A DNA stretch of 64,000 bases, from contig NZ_JBHSMG010000001.1 in assembly GCF_042655435.1 (NCBI RefSeq), forward strand, positions 248,001 through 312,000, in the 5' to 3' direction. The DNA comes from Lysinimonas soli (lineage in GTDB: Bacteria; Actinomycetota; Actinomycetes; Actinomycetales; Microbacteriaceae). The notes under the pieces were generated by a model that saw only the letters and a list, made by a program, of their open reading frames with translations, did no database searches and was not told where the DNA came from. Shown here piece by piece: positions 8,770 through 17,297 of this stretch (positions are counted from its first letter, which is position 1; each line of letters begins with the position of its first letter). Both the position numbers and the translations under genes were made by a program.

Positions 8770-9491
8770 TCTCGCTGAGCGATGTGTACGGCGGCTATGG
8801 CGGCTTGGATATTCTGTCGGGCTTCGGCATCCAGGTGGAGAAGGGCTCGATCAACTGCATCGTCGGTCCGAACGGTGCGGGAAAATCGACGGTGCTGAAG
8901 ACCCTCAGCGGAGTGCTCCGCCCCCGGCGCGGATCGATCGTCGTCGATGGGATCGACCTGACCGGAATGTCCCCGACGGAGATCATCCGGACGGGAGTCG
9001 TCCAGGTGCCGCAGCGGCACGGTCTGTTCGCGACGCTCACGGTGAGACAGAACGTCATGATGGGCGGCTATGTGGATCGCCGAGCCGCCGGGCGCCTTCG
9101 GGCGCGCTATGAGGAACTCGCCGGCATGTTTCCTCTGATCGCGAAGCGTTCGGCCGAGCGGGCCGGGTCGCTCTCGGGCGGGCAGCGGCGCATCGTCGAG
9201 TTCGCCCGCGCGATGATGCTCGACCCCAAGGTCATCCTGCTCGACGAACCCACCCTGGGGCTCGATCCCCAAAGCCGCGCAGTCATCCACGAGAGCACCC
9301 GAGCCATGAATGCGATGGGAACGACGATCCTGATGGTCGAGCAGAACGTCCGTTTCGGCCTGAGCCTGGCGGATCGAGTGACGGTGATGAGCGCGGGGGC
9401 CGTCGTGCTGGAGGGCACGGCCTCAGAGATCGCGGATCATCCGGATCTCATGGGCCTCTTCTTCGGCCACGCTCCCGAGCCACGGGAGTAG
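8766..9491 (+). CDS. LivF-type ABC transporter ATP-binding protein
   Basis: A 241-residue ATPase with Walker A GPNGAGKS at residues 34-41, signature LSGGQRRIVE near 133-142, Walker B VILLDEPTLGLDP near 155-167 and a switch His shortly before the C-terminal third. It overlaps the LivM-LivG fusion by four bases and should form the heterodimeric ATPase with its C-terminal half. The next gene, a dehydratase, starts immediately after its stop codon, tying uptake to metabolism in one transcript. Confidence 0.92.
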   Translation: MISLSDVYGGYGGLDILSGFGIQVEKGSINCIVGPNGAGKSTVLKTLSGVLRPRRGSIVVDGIDLTGMSPTEIIRTGVVQVPQRHGLFATLTVRQNVMMGGYVDRRAAGRLRARYEELAGMFPLIAKRSAERAGSLSGGQRRIVEFARAMMLDPKVILLDEPTLGLDPQSRAVIHESTRAMNAMGTTILMVEQNVRFGLSLADRVTVMSAGAVVLEGTASEIADHPDLMGLFFGHAPEPRE

Positions 9492-11186
9492 GTGACTCGC
9501 GTGTCGCAACGTGAGATCGCCCGATCGAACGGCTCGCTGTTCGCGGATGACGGCGCCGATGGATTCCTCCATCGCGCCTTTCTCAGAGGAGAGGGCTTCA
9601 ACCACGAAGCGGTGCGTCGGCGCCCCGTGATCGGAATCTGCACCAGCTGGAGCGAGCTGAGCCCATGCAATGCGGGCTTGCGCGACGTGGCAGTGGAGGT
9701 GAAGAAGGGCATCGCCCAAGCGGGCGGGATCGGGCTCGAGTTCCCCACGATCTCGCTCTCCGAGCCATTCATCCGGCCGACCAGCATGCTGCTGCGCAAT
9801 CTGATGTCCATGGATGTCGAAGAGATGATCGCCTCCTCCCCGATCGATGGCGTCGTGCTCCTCGGCGGCTGCGACAAGACCGTGCCTGCTCAGTTGATGG
9901 GGGCCATCAGCGCGGGCAAGCCCGCCATCATGGTGACGGCCGGACCGCGTCCCGTCTCCTGCTGGCGGGATGCCGCCCTCACCATCGACGAGGTTTGGCC
10001 GCTCATCGACGAGCGTCGTCTCGGACGACTTGACGATGATGACTGGGTCGAGCTCGAGGGCAAGCTCAACGTTGGAGTCGGAACCTGCAATGTGCTGGGA
10101 ACGGCCGTCACCATGGCCGCGATCGCCGAGGTGCTGGGCTTCGCGCTTCCCGGCTCCTCCTTGCACGCCGCCGGCAGCGACGAGCATCTCGGCGCCGCGG
10201 TTCGTGCCGGCGCGGCCATCGTCGACGCGGTCGGTCGGGGCGCGGCGCCTGTTTCGCTGGTGACCGAGGAGTCCCTGGAGAACGCGGTCAGGATGGTCTG
10301 CGCTCTCGGTGGCTCGACCAATGCGCTCATCCACCTCGAGGCGATCGCCGGCCGGGCGGGTGTCGGGTTGGGGATCGAGCGGATCCGCGAGTGGGCGCGG
10401 ACCACGCCGCTGCTGGCGAACGTTCGCCCGTCGGGATCCCAGCTCCTCAGCGACCTTCAGTCGGCCGGTGGAGTTCCCGCCGTCGCGCGGGAGCTCGGGG
10501 AGTTGTTCCATGCGGGCACGGCGACGGCCGAAGGGCTGAGCTGGGACGTGGCGCGGGCGCGCACGGCGCCTGTTGAGAGCGCCGCCCTTCGAGCGGCCGA
10601 CGCATCACCCGTCGGGGAGGCCATCGCGGTGCTTTCGGGCAACCTCGCTCCCGGCGGCGCGGTGGTCAAGCCCGTCGCCGGCGGCCTGCGGCATGCCCGC
10701 GGGCGGGCGGTGGTCTTCGACGGCGTCGCGGATCTCAATCGCAGGATCGACGACGAGGGCCTCGACGTCGACGCGGACAGCGTCCTCGTGCTCAGGGGGG
10801 TCGGTACCCGGGGTGCTCCCGGGATCCCCGAGGTCGGGCACATCCCGATCCCCGCTCGCCTGGCGCGGGCGGGAGTGGTCGACATGCTGCGGGTGACCGA
10901 TGCGCGCATGAGCGGCACCGCGACGGGCACCGTGGTGCTGCACGTCACTCCCGAGGCGGCGGTCGGCGGCCCCCTGGCGCTGGTACGGGACGGCGACATC
11001 ATCGAGGTCGACATCGAGCACGGCACGATCGAGTTGCTCGTGCCGGAGGTCGAGCTGGCCGAACGCGACCCGGGCGCCCCACCGGATGCCCCGCGCCGCG
11101 GATACGGCTTGCTGTACGACCGGCACGTCCTCCAACCCGACCAGGGATGCGATTTCGACTTCCTCCGGGCGGTGCCTGATGAGTGA
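9492..11186 (+). CDS. IlvD/Edd family dehydratase (sugar-acid dehydratase-like)
   Basis: A 564-residue Fe-S dehydratase. Cluster-ligand cysteines appear in SPCN near residue 58, in LLGGCDKT near 123, and in VGTCNVLGTAVTM near 197; the last resembles sugar-acid dehydratases (GTCNTMGTAST) more than IlvD. The family dehydrates 2,3-dihydroxy acids such as arabinonate or xylonate to 2-keto-3-deoxy acids. The frame opens at GTG 9492 directly after the livF stop; GTG 9501 is an alternative. Its location between an importer and a beta-hydroxyacid dehydrogenase argues against valine/isoleucine synthesis. Confidence 0.85.
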   Translation: MTRVSQREIARSNGSLFADDGADGFLHRAFLRGEGFNHEAVRRRPVIGICTSWSELSPCNAGLRDVAVEVKKGIAQAGGIGLEFPTISLSEPFIRPTSMLLRNLMSMDVEEMIASSPIDGVVLLGGCDKTVPAQLMGAISAGKPAIMVTAGPRPVSCWRDAALTIDEVWPLIDERRLGRLDDDDWVELEGKLNVGVGTCNVLGTAVTMAAIAEVLGFALPGSSLHAAGSDEHLGAAVRAGAAIVDAVGRGAAPVSLVTEESLENAVRMVCALGGSTNALIHLEAIAGRAGVGLGIERIREWARTTPLLANVRPSGSQLLSDLQSAGGVPAVARELGELFHAGTATAEGLSWDVARARTAPVESAALRAADASPVGEAIAVLSGNLAPGGAVVKPVAGGLRHARGRAVVFDGVADLNRRIDDEGLDVDADSVLVLRGVGTRGAPGIPEVGHIPIPARLARAGVVDMLRVTDARMSGTATGTVVLHVTPEAAVGGPLALVRDGDIIEVDIEHGTIELLVPEVELAERDPGAPPDAPRRGYGLLYDRHVLQPDQGCDFDFLRAVPDE

Positions 11187-12057
11187 GGCCGTCGGTCTCG
11201 TGGGGCTCGGGGCCATGGGCGCCCGGATGGCTCGGCGTCTCGTCGCGGCCGGGCATCCGGTCACGGCGTGGGCCCGCGATCCGGCGCGGGCCGCGCTTCT
11301 CGCCGGCGACGGGGTCGTATTCGTCGCAACCCCCCGGGATGTCGCGGAGGGGTGCAGCACGGTCGTCGGCTGCCTGCTGGACGACGAGGCGATCCGGAGC
11401 GTCTACGGGGGTGGCGACGGCCTGATCGCCGGCGCTGGACCGGGGCAGGTCTTCGTCGAGCATGGGACCTTCAGCCCCGACCTGGCCCGGGAACTGAGCG
11501 CGCTGCTCTCCGCCGCGGGGGCGGCCTTCATCGACGCCCCGGTCACCGGTGGTCCGGAAGGTGCCGAAGCGGGGACCCTCGTGGCCATGGCCGGAGGAGA
11601 CCGGCATACCGTGGATTCCCGCAGGACGCTCTTCGCCGACTACCTCGCATCGGTGCACCACATCGGCGCATCGGGATCGGGACTGCGTCTCAAGCTCGTC
11701 AACCAGTTGCTCGTCTCGGTGCACATGGCCGGTGCGGTCGAGGCGGCAGCCCTCCTTCGGTCGGAATCCATCCCGCTCGATGCCGCGCTGCCGGTGCTCA
11801 TGGGAGGGTGGGCGGCGAGTGCCATGCTGGAACGAGAGCTGCCCCGCGCCATGCGGGAGGATTTCGCCTCGACCGGCGCCGCCATCCAGGGCCTCGTCCC
11901 GGTTCAGGATCTGGTAGCGCGGCAGTTCGAATCCGCCGGCATCTCGTCGCGCGTATTCCCCGCCGTCCGCGAGATGTTCCGCGATGCGGTCGCGTGCGGT
12001 TTCGGCGCGGACGATCCGGCGCGACTGCTCGACCTCTACCGTCGGGACGGCTCATGA
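11179..12057 (+). CDS. Beta-hydroxyacid dehydrogenase (HIBADH/tartronate semialdehyde reductase family)
   Basis: A 292-residue NAD(P)-dependent dehydrogenase. The Rossmann motif GLGAMG lies at residues 8-13, the substrate motif DAPVTGG near 118, and the catalytic Lys in GSGLRLKLVNQ near 172. These features define the 3-hydroxyisobutyrate/6-phosphogluconate-like family. ATG 11179 overlaps the dehydratase stop, and the gene overlaps the next one by four bases. With a hydroxypyruvate-isomerase-like protein next to it, a tartronate-semialdehyde-type reaction is possible, but the substrate is unproven. Confidence 0.85.
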   Translation: MSEAVGLVGLGAMGARMARRLVAAGHPVTAWARDPARAALLAGDGVVFVATPRDVAEGCSTVVGCLLDDEAIRSVYGGGDGLIAGAGPGQVFVEHGTFSPDLARELSALLSAAGAAFIDAPVTGGPEGAEAGTLVAMAGGDRHTVDSRRTLFADYLASVHHIGASGSGLRLKLVNQLLVSVHMAGAVEAAALLRSESIPLDAALPVLMGGWAASAMLERELPRAMREDFASTGAAIQGLVPVQDLVARQFESAGISSRVFPAVREMFRDAVACGFGADDPARLLDLYRRDGS

Positions 12058-12899
12058 GCGAACGGTTCTCGCTCTCGATCTCCGCGCTACTCCCCGGCGT
12101 CCCGCCTCTGGAGCGCGCGGGTCGCGCGGTCGACCTCGGCTATCGGACTCTCGAAACGTGGTGGCCGTGGCCGCAGCCTGTCCCCGGTCCCGTCGCCATG
12201 GGCGAGTTCGTCTCCAGCTTCGTCGAGGCTGGGGCTCGACTGCATCTGCTCAACCTCTGGGAGGGCGACGCCTCCCACGGGGGACGAGGCCTGGCCGGAC
12301 TCCCTGACGCGGGCGAGGTCTTCTGGGCGAACGCCGCGGCGGCCGTCGAACTCGGCTCCGCGCTCGGGGCACGCTATCTCAACGTGCTCGCGGGGAACGT
12401 GGGCCCCCGAGGGCGGGCAGCCGGGTTGGAGGTGCTGGAGAGCCGACTCGTGGCGCTTGCGGCTCTCGCGCAGCCGGCCGCGCTCGGCCTGGTCGTCGAG
12501 CAATTGAACGCGACCGATCATCCGGACTATCTGCTGACCGAGCCGGACGAGGTGCTCGCGGTCGTCCGCCGAGTCCGGCCCCAGGTAAGCGTCGACATCG
12601 GAATGCTCGCCGACGTTTATCACCTGGCCCACTCCGGCGTCGACCCCGCCGGATTCATCGCCGCGAACGAGGCCGATATCGGTCATGTGCAACTCGCCGA
12701 CTATCCGGGCAGGGGACGACCGGGCACCGGAATGCTCGACATGGCGGGCATCCTGGACTCCGTCAAGGTCGGCGGGTACCGGGGGTTCCTCGGTCTCGAG
12801 TTCTTGCCGGCGACCGACGACCCACTGCAGTTGGAGAGCCCCGATCGACTGTGGTTGCAGCTCACCGCCCCCCTCATGAAGGATGTGCCGCGTGAATGA
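12054..12899 (+). CDS. Hydroxypyruvate isomerase-like TIM-barrel protein
   Basis: A 281-residue protein of the AP-endonuclease-2/xylose-isomerase-like TIM barrel family. The motifs GARYLNVLAGN, LVVEQLN, VSVDIGMLADVYHL, IGHVQLADYPGRGRPGTG and FLGLEF match the hydroxypyruvate isomerase (Hyi) pattern, including the metal-binding Glu, Asp and His positions. ATG 12054 overlaps the preceding stop by four bases. Hyi interconverts hydroxypyruvate and tartronate semialdehyde, but relatives act on other keto sugars, so the call stays at family level. Confidence 0.8.
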   Translation: MSERFSLSISALLPGVPPLERAGRAVDLGYRTLETWWPWPQPVPGPVAMGEFVSSFVEAGARLHLLNLWEGDASHGGRGLAGLPDAGEVFWANAAAAVELGSALGARYLNVLAGNVGPRGRAAGLEVLESRLVALAALAQPAALGLVVEQLNATDHPDYLLTEPDEVLAVVRRVRPQVSVDIGMLADVYHLAHSGVDPAGFIAANEADIGHVQLADYPGRGRPGTGMLDMAGILDSVKVGGYRGFLGLEFLPATDDPLQLESPDRLWLQLTAPLMKDVPRE

Positions 12900-14496
12900 C
12901 GAGCCCCTCGATGCCGACGTCGTGATCATCGGGGCGGGACCGGTCGGTCTTGCCGCGGGTCTTCTGATGTCGCAATACGGCATTCGCGCAACGGTCCTGG
13001 AACGGCGGGCCGAGCGCAACCATCATCCCAAGGCGCGGGGGATACGGCTGCGAGCCAGCGAGCTCGCGAGGCTGTGGGGTCTCGATGACGAGTTGCGCGC
13101 CATCGCGATGCCCGCGGAGACGCATCGGTTCATCTACACGGAGACAGTGGCAGGGGGTGAGATCGCGCGCACGGAGTCGATGACCTCCTTGGACAAATCG
13201 TGGAGTTCGGTGCGGCCGTATCGTGTCTCGCAGGACCTCCTGGAACAGGCTCTCGAGCGGCATCTGGTCGCCGCGCCGCTCGTGCGCCTGGAGAAGGGCG
13301 TGACGGTCGAGTCGATCGCGCAGGACGACGACGGGGTCGAGCTGGCCGTGCGAGATGCGGCACGCGGGCCGGCGCGCATCCGAGCCAAGTACGTGATCGC
13401 CGCCGACGGCGTGGGCAGCTCGATGAGGTCCGCGCTCGGGATCGCCTTCGGATCGGATGCCCCGACTCCGTTCTGGCAGAGCATCTACTGGCACGGCGAT
13501 CTCCGCCCGTACACCGCCGAACGCCCGGCGATCATGTACTACACGCGCTCCGGCGGATCGGGGGGGCTGGTGGGTGTCGCTCCCGCGGGTGGGGAGGATC
13601 GCTGGGTCACCATCATCCAGAACGCGCCGACCCGGGAGCGCCCCCCTGCGCTGAGCGAGGAGGAGGCCATCGCGGCCGTGCGCCGTGCGGTGGGCGTCGA
13701 TGAGCTGAAGGTCGACGTCCTCAGCAGCGAGACCTTCCGGATCAGCGCCGACGTCGCCAGCTCGTACCGGGTTGGCCGCGTCTTCCTGGCCGGTGATGCC
13801 GCGCACTCCCTGCCGCCGACCGGCGGATTCGGGATCAACACCGGCTTCGCCGACGTGCACAACCTGGCATGGAAGCTCGCGATGGTGCTCACCGGCAGCG
13901 CCCCCGAGTCCCTGCTGGCCAGCTACGAGACCGAGCGCAGACCGGTCGCGCTTTCGAACGCGGCGTGGTCGGTCGGCAACGCCCAGCGGTTCGTGAAGGT
14001 GAAGGCGGCGCTGATGGCGGATGACCGCGACGAGCTCCGTCGCCTCCTCGATGATCAGCACAGGCACGTGGATCCGATCGAACAGGATCTCGGGTTCAGC
14101 TATGCCCCTGGCTCGGAACCATCCGAGATCGCGGTCGGCACCATTACCTTCGGGGCGAGGGCTCCGCACGCCCCCGTGCTAGTGAACGGAAGAACCGTGT
14201 CGACATTGGATGTCTTCGACGGAAGAATGACCGTTCTGCTCGGCGCAGCGGATTCCGTCTGGCTGTCCGCGATCCCGAAGGGGACGACCGTGCGGGTGCT
14301 CGGTGAGCCCGGGTTCGAGGGGGCCGACCAGACGCTGGCGGAGCGCTACTCGCTGGGAGAGCAAGGGGCCGCGATCGTGCGACCCGACGGACACGTGGGC
14401 TGGCTCACCCACTCGGTAGCGGGTGATCTGCGCCAGCGCTTCGCGGCAGCGTGGGACGCCACGGTCAATGGAGGCCTCGCCGCCGAGAAGGCTTAG
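12892..14496 (+). CDS. FAD-dependent aromatic hydroxylase (FAD_binding_3 family)
   Basis: A 534-residue flavoprotein monooxygenase. The FAD-binding GAGPVG lies at about residues 14-19, the DG motif in VIAADGVGSS near 170, and the second FAD motif GDAAHSLPPTGGFGINTG near 300. The C-terminal 150 residues form the thioredoxin-like domain of phenol-hydroxylase-type enzymes (PheA/TfdB/MhpA group). Such enzymes hydroxylate phenolic rings using NAD(P)H and oxygen. GTG 12892 overlaps the preceding stop, and its own stop overlaps that of the convergent GntR gene by four bases. An aromatic hydroxylase behind sugar-acid-like enzymes is unexpected. Confidence 0.85.
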   Translation: MNDEPLDADVVIIGAGPVGLAAGLLMSQYGIRATVLERRAERNHHPKARGIRLRASELARLWGLDDELRAIAMPAETHRFIYTETVAGGEIARTESMTSLDKSWSSVRPYRVSQDLLEQALERHLVAAPLVRLEKGVTVESIAQDDDGVELAVRDAARGPARIRAKYVIAADGVGSSMRSALGIAFGSDAPTPFWQSIYWHGDLRPYTAERPAIMYYTRSGGSGGLVGVAPAGGEDRWVTIIQNAPTRERPPALSEEEAIAAVRRAVGVDELKVDVLSSETFRISADVASSYRVGRVFLAGDAAHSLPPTGGFGINTGFADVHNLAWKLAMVLTGSAPESLLASYETERRPVALSNAAWSVGNAQRFVKVKAALMADDRDELRRLLDDQHRHVDPIEQDLGFSYAPGSEPSEIAVGTITFGARAPHAPVLVNGRTVSTLDVFDGRMTVLLGAADSVWLSAIPKGTTVRVLGEPGFEGADQTLAERYSLGEQGAAIVRPDGHVGWLTHSVAGDLRQRFAAAWDATVNGGLAAEKA

Positions 14497-15194
14497 TCGG
14501 TCGGCACCTGGGCGAAGCCGTTCACCATGGTGCGCGCGACTTCGTTTAGGTGCTCCCGCATGAGTCCCGCCGCCTTGTCGGCGTCGCCCGCACGCACGGC
14601 GTTGAGGATGCGTTCATGGGCGGTGATCTCAGCCTGGGAGTTGATGTGCGCTTCGACGTTGGGCATCAGGTAGTGCAGTCGCCGAACCTCGGCGAGCAGG
14701 CGTTCGAGCATCCCTTCGGCGCGTCGGTTGTTCGCGAGCTGCGCGGCGGCCAGGTGGAAGCTGCTCGCCGCGTCAAGTGATGCGTGCAAGTCGCCCTCGG
14801 CGCCGCGCTGGTCGGACACTCGTGCCGCGAGGATCTCGGCTGCGCTCGGTCCGGACATGCGCGCGATCTCGGCGATGAGGGTGGGCTCGATCATGCTCCG
14901 CAGGCCGAAGACCTCCCCGATGTCGTCGAGGCGCAGCGGGCGGACCAGATACCCGCGCCGCGGGAGGTTGACGACCCAGTCCTCTTGCACCAGCAGCCGG
15001 AGCGCCTCTCGCACCGGGGTCTTCGACACCCCGTAGGCGGCGGCGAGCTCGGGTTCGAGAAGGATGCGGCCGGGACGCCACTTCGCCTCGATGATCTCTC
15101 GGCGGGCGCGCTCATAGATCTGGTCGGTGAGCGACAACTGGGGCGCGGCCGAGGGGGAGGCCTCCGGAGCCTCGACAAGCTTGCGGTACTGCAT
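14493..15194 (-). CDS. GntR family regulator, FadR subfamily with FCD domain
   Basis: A 233-residue regulator. The winged-helix GntR domain spans about residues 20-88 (signature ELAAAYGVSKTPVREALRLL), followed by a helical FCD ligand-binding domain with metal-type His residues (HINSQAEITAHERIL region). It converges on the flavin hydroxylase and diverges from the FAH-family gene at 15332. A 16-bp palindrome lies 20 bases upstream of its ATG. It is the natural candidate for controlling this catabolic module. FCD regulators often sense a carboxylic-acid substrate. Confidence 0.88.
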   Translation of the reverse strand: MQYRKLVEAPEASPSAAPQLSLTDQIYERARREIIEAKWRPGRILLEPELAAAYGVSKTPVREALRLLVQEDWVVNLPRRGYLVRPLRLDDIGEVFGLRSMIEPTLIAEIARMSGPSAAEILAARVSDQRGAEGDLHASLDAASSFHLAAAQLANNRRAEGMLERLLAEVRRLHYLMPNVEAHINSQAEITAHERILNAVRAGDADKAAGLMREHLNEVARTMVNGFAQVPTD

Positions 15195-15214
15195 CTGGAA
15201 CCCCCAGCCGAGTG

Positions 15215-15230
15215 TGATGCAACAGTATCA
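15215..15230. promoter_or_regulatory. Candidate GntR operator
   Basis: TGATGCAACAGTATCA is an imperfect palindrome with symmetric TGATnC and GnATCA ends. It lies in the divergent promoter region between the GntR gene (start 15194) and the FAH-family gene (start 15332). Position suggests autoregulation; the binder is inferred. Confidence 0.45.
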
Positions 15231-15331
15231 AGCGCGGAGACCTGGTCGCACGAAAATATAGTTGAGATATTCCACCGGTATGGGTAGTTTGAATCGCGCG
15301 TGCTCGACGACGAGCAACGGTGAGGAACACA

Positions 15332-16246
15332 ATGCGAATCGTCAGTTTCGGTCCCGTTCGTGCGGAGCAGCCCGGTGTCTTGTTGGAGGATGGGTCGATC
15401 GCGCCGCTGGCGCCCCTGCTGCGTGGGATCGGACTCACCGAACTAGGGACGAACGAGTTTCTCGCCCTCTTGGACCACCTCCAGCCCCTGGTAGAAGCGG
15501 CGCTGAAGAAAGGTGGCGTCGAGACCGTCGCCGCGGGGTCGGTTCGCCTCGGTCCGCCGGTCACCCGGCCGGAGAAGATTCTCGTCGCGGGGGGCAACTA
15601 CCAGTCCCATGTGGATGAGGCCATGGGCAGAAAGGACGCCCCCTCCCCGTCTGAGCCGATCATCATCTTCAAGCCGTCCAACACCGTCATCGGACCGAAC
15701 GACGCGCTTGTGCGCCCCCTGCAATCACAACAACTCGACTATGAGACCGAGATCGGCGTCGTGATCGGTCGGGGAGGCCGCAACATCCGTCGAGAAGATG
15801 CCTACGAGCACATCGCGGGTTACATGATCTGCAACGACGTCACCGCTCGTGACCTCGCGTTCAAAGACGTGGCGCTGCACCCGATGTACGCGCAGATGAC
15901 GCGTGCCAAGGGGATACCGACCGGGGCGCCGTCCGGGCCTTGGATCGCGACCAAGGACGAGATCCCGGACCCCCACGACCTGCGCCTCAGGTGCTGGGTG
16001 AATGGGGAGCTGCGTCAGGACGGGCGCAGCGATGAGATGATCGTCGACATCCCTGGCTTGATCGAAGACTTCAGCAAGGTCATCGAGTTGTCGCCAGGGG
16101 ACTTCATCATGACGGGCACGACGACCGGATGCGGTGCATTCCAGGATCCGCCGACCTTCCTGTTCGAGGGGGACATCGTGCGCATGGAGATCACGGGGTT
16201 GGGCGTGATGGAGACGCCGATCATCGATGAGAAGGCCGCGCTCTAG
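15332..16246 (+). CDS. Fumarylacetoacetate hydrolase (FAH) family protein
   Basis: A 304-residue enzyme of the FAH fold, which covers hydrolases, hydratases and decarboxylases of 2-oxo acids and ring-cleavage products. Metal-ligand acids lie in DYETEIGVVIG near residue 136, with NDVTARD near 169. The usual TGTPxGVG motif appears as TGTTTGCG. I chose ATG 15332 because GAGGAA precedes it closely. It is divergent from the GntR regulator and ends in a four-base overlap with a convergent thioesterase. It may process the product of the flavin hydroxylase or of the dehydratase route. Confidence 0.85.
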   Translation: MRIVSFGPVRAEQPGVLLEDGSIAPLAPLLRGIGLTELGTNEFLALLDHLQPLVEAALKKGGVETVAAGSVRLGPPVTRPEKILVAGGNYQSHVDEAMGRKDAPSPSEPIIIFKPSNTVIGPNDALVRPLQSQQLDYETEIGVVIGRGGRNIRREDAYEHIAGYMICNDVTARDLAFKDVALHPMYAQMTRAKGIPTGAPSGPWIATKDEIPDPHDLRLRCWVNGELRQDGRSDEMIVDIPGLIEDFSKVIELSPGDFIMTGTTTGCGAFQDPPTFLFEGDIVRMEITGLGVMETPIIDEKAAL

Positions 16247-16647
16247 CCTGCCGGCGCGGGAATCAGCAGGTTCGTGATCCGAATAGTGCTGATCAGCGCG
16301 CCGCTCTCATCGGTGAGCACCACCTCGTGGCTCGCGATCGTGTTCCCCAGGTGAATGGCGGTGGCGACCCCTGTGATGACGCCGGATCGGACGCCCCGAA
16401 CGTGCGTTCCGTTGATGTCGAGGCCGACCGCGCTCTTGCCGATCGTCGAGGCGTGAATGACCGCCGCCCATGAGCCGAGCGCCTCGCCGAAGGCCATCGA
16501 GGCGCCGCCGTGGAGCAGGCCGAACGACTGGGTGTTGCCGGCGACCGGCATCGTTGCCACGACGCGCTTCGCCGACTGCTCGAGCACCTCGATCCCCATC
16601 TTGCGATCGAGGTCACCGAGTTCGATCGTCCATGGCGAGTTGGTCAT
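16243..16647 (-). CDS. PaaI-like hotdog-fold thioesterase
   Basis: A 134-residue acyl-CoA thioesterase of the PaaI/4HBT family. It shows the hotdog core motif LLHGGASMAFGEALGSWAA near residues 35-53, with the catalytic acidic residue in the central helix, and VGLDINGTHVRG on the next strand. ATG 16647 is preceded by GAGAGGA. It converges with the FAH-family gene, the two stop codons sharing a CTAG, and diverges from the second thioesterase at 16839. That shared promoter region carries a PaaR-type site. A housekeeping role in removing stalled CoA esters is likely. Confidence 0.82.
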   Translation of the reverse strand: MTNSPWTIELGDLDRKMGIEVLEQSAKRVVATMPVAGNTQSFGLLHGGASMAFGEALGSWAAVIHASTIGKSAVGLDINGTHVRGVRSGVITGVATAIHLGNTIASHEVVLTDESGALISTIRITNLLIPAPAG

Positions 16648-16792
16648 CGGCGCATCCTCTCGACCCGACGGGGTTGGGGTTTCACGCATGATGTCGAGGT
16701 CTGCTCAGCGCGACAACCACGAAAACCTCGCACCGAGCAACTCGCGCCATATGTTCCAGCACCCCTCCGTTTGACTCCCGCCGATTAGGAAG

Positions 16793-16812
16793 CTTACCGT
16801 ACGTTCAGTAAT
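16793..16812. promoter_or_regulatory. PaaR-type operator (site A)
   Basis: CTTACCGTACGTTCAGTAAT read on the plus strand. Its reverse complement shares the A..GAACG..C.GTAAG pattern with sites at 18661, 24291 and 51200. It lies between the divergent thioesterase genes (starts 16647 and 16839), just ahead of the paaI-paaK transcript. The PaaR-like TetR at 23600-24235 is the presumed binder. Confidence 0.6.
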
Positions 16813-16838
16813 CTATCTTTCTGATGAGTGAGGTGACG

Positions 16839-17258
16839 ATGACAGACGTCGGGGCGCACAGCGCCGCATCACCTTCGGTGCGCCTCATGCTCGAACGTGA
16901 CCGGGCTTCGGAGGCATTGGGTATCACACTGGTCAGCACGGCCGGAGGCAGGGCTGTCACGACCATGACGGTCGGCCCTCAGATGCTCAACGGCTTCGAC
17001 GTGGTGCACGGCGGTCTGATCTTCGCTCTCGCCGACACCGCCTTCGCCGTCGCCTGCAACGAAGACGACTCCATGACGCTCGCTGCCGGAGCGGAGATCT
17101 CATTCCTCCGGCCTGCTCGACTCGGCCAGGTGCTCACCGCGACCGCCGAACTGCGGGCCCGGTCCGGTCGGTCGGGCATCTACGACGTCCAGGTGGTCGA
17201 CGAGACCGGTGCCGTCATCGCCGAGTTCCGCGGCAAGAGCCGCACTGTCCATCGCTAG
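16839..17258 (+). CDS. paaI: Phenylacetic acid degradation thioesterase PaaI
   Basis: A 139-residue hotdog thioesterase with the PaaI signature VVHGGLIFALADTAFAVACN near residues 50-69, including the Asp that PaaI uses for catalysis, and SFLRPARLGQVL on the following strand. PaaI hydrolyses ring-hydroxylated phenylacetyl-CoA to relieve dead-end CoA trapping. ATG 16839 has a GAGG five bases upstream; ATG 16824 is an in-frame alternative. It is the first gene of the unit leading into paaK, 39 bp downstream. Confidence 0.87.
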   Translation: MTDVGAHSAASPSVRLMLERDRASEALGITLVSTAGGRAVTTMTVGPQMLNGFDVVHGGLIFALADTAFAVACNEDDSMTLAAGAEISFLRPARLGQVLTATAELRARSGRSGIYDVQVVDETGAVIAEFRGKSRTVHR

Positions 17259-17297
17259 GCCTCGCCGCTACGTCATCCGGCTCGAAGGAGAGTCTCC

